Shown in pieces: positions 60,325 through 64,000 of a DNA stretch of 64,000 bases. The position numbers and the translations under genes were made by a program. The notes under the pieces are model-generated. The model searched no databases and had not been told where the DNA came from. It saw only the letters and a list, made by a program, of their open reading frames with translations. Within the stretch, counting starts at the first letter, position 1; each line of letters starts with the position of its first letter. The DNA comes from Ktedonobacterales bacterium (GTDB taxonomy: Bacteria; Chloroflexota; Ktedonobacteria; Ktedonobacterales; Ktedonobacteraceae), in contig DAIDJF010000018.1 in the NCBI GenBank assembly GCA_027451525.1, positions 1 to 64,000 of the forward strand, in the 5' to 3' direction.

Positions 60325-60358
60325 GCTGTTTCAAGCCTTTCTCGTGGGGTAGATGCTA

Positions 60359-61495
60359 TTATCGTACAAGATCATTGGTGGGTGTACGATAGGATGGTGT
60401 ATTGTCTTCGTGAAGTTTTGCCTCTACAAATTGCAGAATGCGTCTTCGGAAACGTGGCATATCAAATTCAAGGGCATGATTACGAATAGTTTGCGGGTCA
60501 TATGTTCGTTCGTCGAAGGATGCTAGCGTCTTTGCTAAACTATCAACGGTTTGTTCATGAAAGAATGTGCCAGTGACGCCATCAACCACAGAGGCCAGTG
60601 CGCCACCGGCTCCATAGGCAATGACTGGGCGTCCAGAAGCCTGTGCCTCGAGCGGTGTGATGCCAAAATCCTCTTCTCCGGGGAATAAGAAGGCGCGACA
60701 GTGCGCGTAGTAGTAGAGCACCTCCTCGTCAGGAAGCCGACCCAGGAAGCGGATTGTCGGGCCTGCGAGCTTGCGCAGGCGTTCGAGATCACGCCCGCCA
60801 CCAATGATGAGGAGAGGCAATTGCAGCCGATTACAAGCCTCAATCGCGAGATCAATACGTTTGTAGGGGATCAAGCGACTGAGAATGAGGAAGTAATCCT
60901 CAATAGGAGTCGTGGGGTCAAACAGGAAACGGCTGGCATCGACGGGCGGCGGAATGACCACCGCGTCGCGTCTGTAATACTTCTTGATACGCTCTGCGAC
61001 AACAGGCGAGTTGGCAATGAAATGATCCACGCGCATAGAGCTTGTCTGGTCCCAGACGCGCAATCCTGCGATGAACATAGGAAGAACAGTACGGGCCGCT
61101 CTGCCCAGGTGTTCGCGTTCAACGTATTCATCGTAGTTCCAGCACCAGCGCATGGGCGTGTGGCAATAGCTGATGTGCATGGTATCGGGTTTGGTAATAA
61201 CCCCTTTACCGAAGGCACTCGAACTGCTCAAAACCAGATCATAGCCGCGCAGGTCCAGGCTTTCCATCGCGAATGGGTAGAAAGGCAGATAGGGCTGGTG
61301 ATGTTTCGTCACCAGCGGGAACTTCTGCATAAATGTTGTGCGGATATCCATTGTACGGAAGGCGGGATCAACACGCTCTGGGTCATAAATCGAGGTGTAC
61401 AGCGGCGCGTCAGGAAAAATTTCATGAAACGCGAGCACCACCCGCTCCGCACCACCCATTTGATTAAGATAGTCATGAACCAACGCAACTTTCAT
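60359..61495 (-). CDS. GT4 family glycosyltransferase
   Basis: This 378-residue GT-B glycosyltransferase has an N-terminal acceptor domain VHDYLNQMGGAERVV typical of WcaI/RfaG-like enzymes in EPS loci, the conserved HTPMRWCWNYDEYV region, and the C-terminal donor domain with SRLIPYKRIDLAIEAC and the E-x7-E motif GEEDFGITPLEAQASGRPVIAYGAGG. It likely adds a hexose to a growing lipid-linked oligosaccharide. Its ATG directly follows the stop of the upstream glycosylphosphotransferase gene, so translation is probably coupled. Confidence 0.94.
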   Translation of the reverse strand: MKVALVHDYLNQMGGAERVVLAFHEIFPDAPLYTSIYDPERVDPAFRTMDIRTTFMQKFPLVTKHHQPYLPFYPFAMESLDLRGYDLVLSSSSAFGKGVITKPDTMHISYCHTPMRWCWNYDEYVEREHLGRAARTVLPMFIAGLRVWDQTSSMRVDHFIANSPVVAERIKKYYRRDAVVIPPPVDASRFLFDPTTPIEDYFLILSRLIPYKRIDLAIEACNRLQLPLLIIGGGRDLERLRKLAGPTIRFLGRLPDEEVLYYYAHCRAFLFPGEEDFGITPLEAQASGRPVIAYGAGGALASVVDGVTGTFFHEQTVDSLAKTLASFDERTYDPQTIRNHALEFDMPRFRRRILQFVEAKLHEDNTPSYRTPTNDLVR

Positions 61496-63100
61496 CTAGT
61501 ACGCTCCTCGACTGAACAGCACTGCGGGAACAGTGCGGAAAAGGATCTGGAAGTAGAGCCGCAGGGACCAGTTTTCGATATAATAGAGGTCCATCAAGAC
61601 CCCTTCGTCAAAGCTGATATCGCTACGTCCACGAACCTGCCAGAGACCAGTCAAGCCTGGTTTGATTGCCAGACGGCCTTTTTGCCATTCTTCATATTGG
61701 GCGACCTCTTGCGGCAGCGGCGGGCGTGGCCCGACCAAGCTCATATCTCCTTTGATAATATTCATAAATTGCGGGATTTCATCAAGACTGGTGCGGCGCA
61801 AGAAACGCCCAATTGGGGTCCTACGCGGGTCATCCTTCATCTTGAATAATGGGCCTTTAGCCTCATTTTGTGCCATTAACGCCGCCAGTACTTTATCTGC
61901 ATCCTTGTACATTGAGCGGAACTTGTACATATAAAAGAGCTGTCCGTTGAGGCCGACGCGCTTTTGCTGATAAATGATAGGTCCCTCGGATGTAACCTTG
62001 ATAATCAGAGCAAGGCATAGCCAGAGCGGTGAGCCGAGCAAGAGAATAAGAACTGATATACTGATATCTACGATACGGGTGATAAGACGTTGGACGGTAT
62101 TAAGCGAGACCTGTTTGATACCAATCAGCGGGATGCCTTCGACTGCTTCCATATCAATACGCGAGAGACTCAACTCATAGAGGTCAGGAACCAGCTTGAA
62201 GGAGGCACCCAATCGCTCACACATGCGCACGCTACGGATGGCGTATTGGTGCATGTTAGAAGGGAGCGCGATAATTACCTCATCGACTTGCATGGAGCGA
62301 ATGACAAGTCCCAGGTCATCGAGCGTGCCCATCATCTTAAAGCGTCCAAAATCGCTCGGCGTCTCATTCATGTCATGCAGAAAGCCGACGATCGTATAGC
62401 CCAGTGTTGGATTGGCCGCGATATGCTGCATAATCATCTTGCCCAGTCGCCCAGAGCCAACGACCAGCAGGCGTGTTTCACCAAGACCGAGGCGATAGAG
62501 CATACCCATAATACCGGATGTTAGCAGGCGGCCCAGACACAAGACGACGATAGAGGTTATCCAAACAAAAGGTACGAGCAGGCGCGAGCTAGACGGCGGC
62601 TGGAAGATAAAGTAATAAGTAATGAGAAAGGCCGTTCCGATAGTGGTTGAGCTGATAATCATCCAGATTTGGCGAAACCATGTTCCTGTCAGGCGTATGC
62701 TATAGAGGCCACGGAGCGCGAAAATGATAATGAAGCCAACCACGATGCTCGTCTCTAGCAACGAAAATGTGTTGAAGGAGGCCAAAGAGTAGCCTTTGTC
62801 GGGTATATTTCCGTTGTCAAGCAGATTGGCGCGTACCGTCGTCAAAAGATGATTCAGGGTTGGTGTCTTAGAGAGATAGTAACGAAAGAAGTAAGACAGT
62901 TGAAACGAGATAGTAATCAGCCAGGCGTCTAATACAGTCATCGCAACCGCTTCAAAGATGCGCCACTGGCGACGATGCGAACGTCGCCGCGAAATCGCCT
63001 TTGTAATTGGCCCTGTTGCTCCACCTGACATTTCAATGGCTCCAGTTCTATCCGTATCTGGACCAACGTTCATGGTATCTGAGAGTTCACTTCTATTCAT
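61496..63100 (-). CDS. Polyprenyl glycosylphosphotransferase (WcaJ/WbaP-like)
   Basis: This 534-residue membrane enzyme starts exopolysaccharide repeat synthesis by moving a sugar-1-phosphate onto undecaprenyl phosphate. It has a hydrophilic N-terminus, five predicted helices (four in 50-215), a CoA-binding-like Rossmann domain (LLVVGSGRLGKMIMQHI), then the bacterial sugar transferase domain with YQQKRVGLNGQLFYMYKFRSM, RRTSLDEIPQFMNI and GDMSLVGPRPPLP. The C-terminus is the usual short helix. The ribosome binding site is weak. First complete gene of the EPS cluster in this window. Confidence 0.95.
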   Translation of the reverse strand: MNRSELSDTMNVGPDTDRTGAIEMSGGATGPITKAISRRRSHRRQWRIFEAVAMTVLDAWLITISFQLSYFFRYYLSKTPTLNHLLTTVRANLLDNGNIPDKGYSLASFNTFSLLETSIVVGFIIIFALRGLYSIRLTGTWFRQIWMIISSTTIGTAFLITYYFIFQPPSSSRLLVPFVWITSIVVLCLGRLLTSGIMGMLYRLGLGETRLLVVGSGRLGKMIMQHIAANPTLGYTIVGFLHDMNETPSDFGRFKMMGTLDDLGLVIRSMQVDEVIIALPSNMHQYAIRSVRMCERLGASFKLVPDLYELSLSRIDMEAVEGIPLIGIKQVSLNTVQRLITRIVDISISVLILLLGSPLWLCLALIIKVTSEGPIIYQQKRVGLNGQLFYMYKFRSMYKDADKVLAALMAQNEAKGPLFKMKDDPRRTPIGRFLRRTSLDEIPQFMNIIKGDMSLVGPRPPLPQEVAQYEEWQKGRLAIKPGLTGLWQVRGRSDISFDEGVLMDLYYIENWSLRLYFQILFRTVPAVLFSRGAY

Positions 63101-63159
63101 TTAACACACTCTATTGGTAGTTATGTTATTACTAAAATTTTAATCAGTAAAAAAATATG

Positions 63160-64000
63160 TTATTGCGCCCGCATTGCAGCCCGCGTCGTGCCCTGTTTCG
63201 CCGCCTGTTCATACACAGCCAGCGTCTTGCGTGCCAGCTCTTGCGCTGAGAATTTCTGTAGTACTGTTGATGTCTGGGTACGACAGAAGTCACGATAGGT
63301 CTCATCGGTAAGGGCTCGATAGAGTGCCTGTGCCATTTCCTCACTATCGTGTGGGTTGACCGTCAGCGCAATATCGGCTCCGGCTTCGGGAAGGCTAGAA
63401 ATGTTTGACGTGACAACTGGCACACCACATGCTAATGCTTCCGCGACAGGAATGCCAAACCCTTCGTAGAGCGATGGATAGGCGAAAGCTCGCGCCGCAT
63501 AATACCAGAGAGCTTGCTCTTCATCCGGCACAAAGCCTGGGAAGATGACCTCTGTTTCCAAACCTAGCTGGCGTACCGTCTCAAAAATAGTGTCGTAAAG
63601 CCAGCCCTTGCTGCCCGCCAAAACAAGTTTTTCGCGGCGGTCATACTGCTGACGCAAACGCGCATACGCTTCCAGGAGTGTTGGAATATTTTTACGCGGC
63701 TCCAGTGTCCCTAGATATAAAATAAAACCGTCTGTTAGCCCTTTTTGTGCGCGAAAACTCTCTATCTGTTCCCCTACCATTACGTGCGAAAAGCGTGCAT
63801 CGATACATGGGTAAACAGTGTGTATGCGTTCGTAAGGAATATGGACCAGTTCATGGGCATCCTGGCGTGTGCTGGCAGAAACGGTGATAAGCATTGTAGC
63901 ACGCTGTAAGCTACGCACCGTAAATGTGCGATGATAGAGACGTTTAGAGCGTGTCAAGATATGCGGAAAACGCAGAAATGCGAGATCATGCAGGGTAATG
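63160..64000 (-). CDS. GT4 family glycosyltransferase, 5' end outside window
   Basis: The frame stays open to the window edge: upstream of the TTG at 63957 it reads LHDLAFLRFPHIL, the usual acceptor-domain core of GT4 mannosyl-type transferases, so the gene is cut rather than starting there. The visible 279 residues include ITVSASTRQD, the donor-domain start YLGTLEPRKNIPTLLEAY, and the E-x7-E motif YEGFGIPVAEALACGVPVV. It is the leftmost member of the exopolysaccharide cluster in transcription order and probably acts on the same lipid-linked glycan. Confidence 0.93.
   Translation of the reverse strand, partial: ITLHDLAFLRFPHILTRSKRLYHRTFTVRSLQRATMLITVSASTRQDAHELVHIPYERIHTVYPCIDARFSHVMVGEQIESFRAQKGLTDGFILYLGTLEPRKNIPTLLEAYARLRQQYDRREKLVLAGSKGWLYDTIFETVRQLGLETEVIFPGFVPDEEQALWYYAARAFAYPSLYEGFGIPVAEALACGVPVVTSNISSLPEAGADIALTVNPHDSEEMAQALYRALTDETYRDFCRTQTSTVLQKFSAQELARKTLAVYEQAAKQGTTRAAMRAQ

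Noticed and set aside
60701-61849. 382-codon plus-strand open frame
   Set aside because: It lies antisense to the GT4 and glycosylphosphotransferase genes and shows no family motif.

Overview
The window looks like a chromosomal segment of a Ktedonobacteria-type Chloroflexota. This is inferred from gene content and was not tested by any search. The supporting features are a MalT-like LuxR regulator with a long ATPase/TPR body, a kinesin-light-chain-like TPR fragment, a Hanks-type kinase, EPS genes on a very large-looking genome with palindromic intergenic repeats, a membrane-bound uptake [NiFe] hydrogenase and moderate GC. No rRNA, tRNA, CRISPR array, intact IS or phage gene was recognised.

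Layout. 1-1.6 kb: palindromic repeats and two broken genes abutting head to head (a TPR protein and a histidine kinase). 1.6-8.4 kb: nitroreductase, an argH-argG operon led by a consensus promoter and a T-box riboswitch, an SDR, and a RocB-like M20 peptidase. 8.6-16.2 kb: polysaccharide deacetylase, a PadR/MFS pair sharing an operator-like sequence, an acyl-CoA dehydrogenase, a GAF regulator and a methyltransferase. 16.3-26.3 kb: Gly/Asn-rich secreted protein, Ser/Thr kinase, OYE-type flavin oxidoreductase, a GrdB-family protein interrupted by one in-frame UGA that is probably selenocysteine, a LuxR/MalT regulator whose 5' end is out of frame, and an MFS transporter.

26.5-36.5 kb: a ten-gene minus-strand operon encoding a Tat-exported uptake hydrogenase (small, large and cytochrome b subunits, protease) and its maturation set HypA, F, C, a second HypC-like protein, D and E. 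HypB is absent. The small subunit has Asn at one proximal-cluster Cys position. Upstream lie helically phased TGTGAC direct repeats, and similar repeats precede the adjacent cupredoxin lipoprotein gene. 37.2-37.8 kb: two tandem WXG100 proteins. 38.2-45.5 kb: a GT2 glycosyltransferase and a complete peptide ABC importer operon. 45.5-48.8 kb: a possible small RNA or attenuator, then mnmA-lepA. 48.8-58.6 kb: lipoproteins, a second cupredoxin, dihydrouridine synthase, acyl-CoA dehydrogenase, sortase, DedA protein, small hypothetical proteins, and at about 49.98-50.34 kb a non-coding, hairpin-rich stretch behind a consensus promoter. 58.7-64 kb: exopolysaccharide genes (degenerate tyrosine-kinase-like ATPase, Wzz-like protein, two GT4 enzymes, initiating sugar-phosphate transferase), the last cut by the window end.

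The strongest leads for novelty are the candidate UGA selenoprotein with nearby hairpins, the promoter-driven structured RNA candidate near 50 kb, the CxxN hydrogenase small subunit with its phased repeats, the hairpin that masks the LuxR ribosome binding site, and the T-box control of arginine synthesis.
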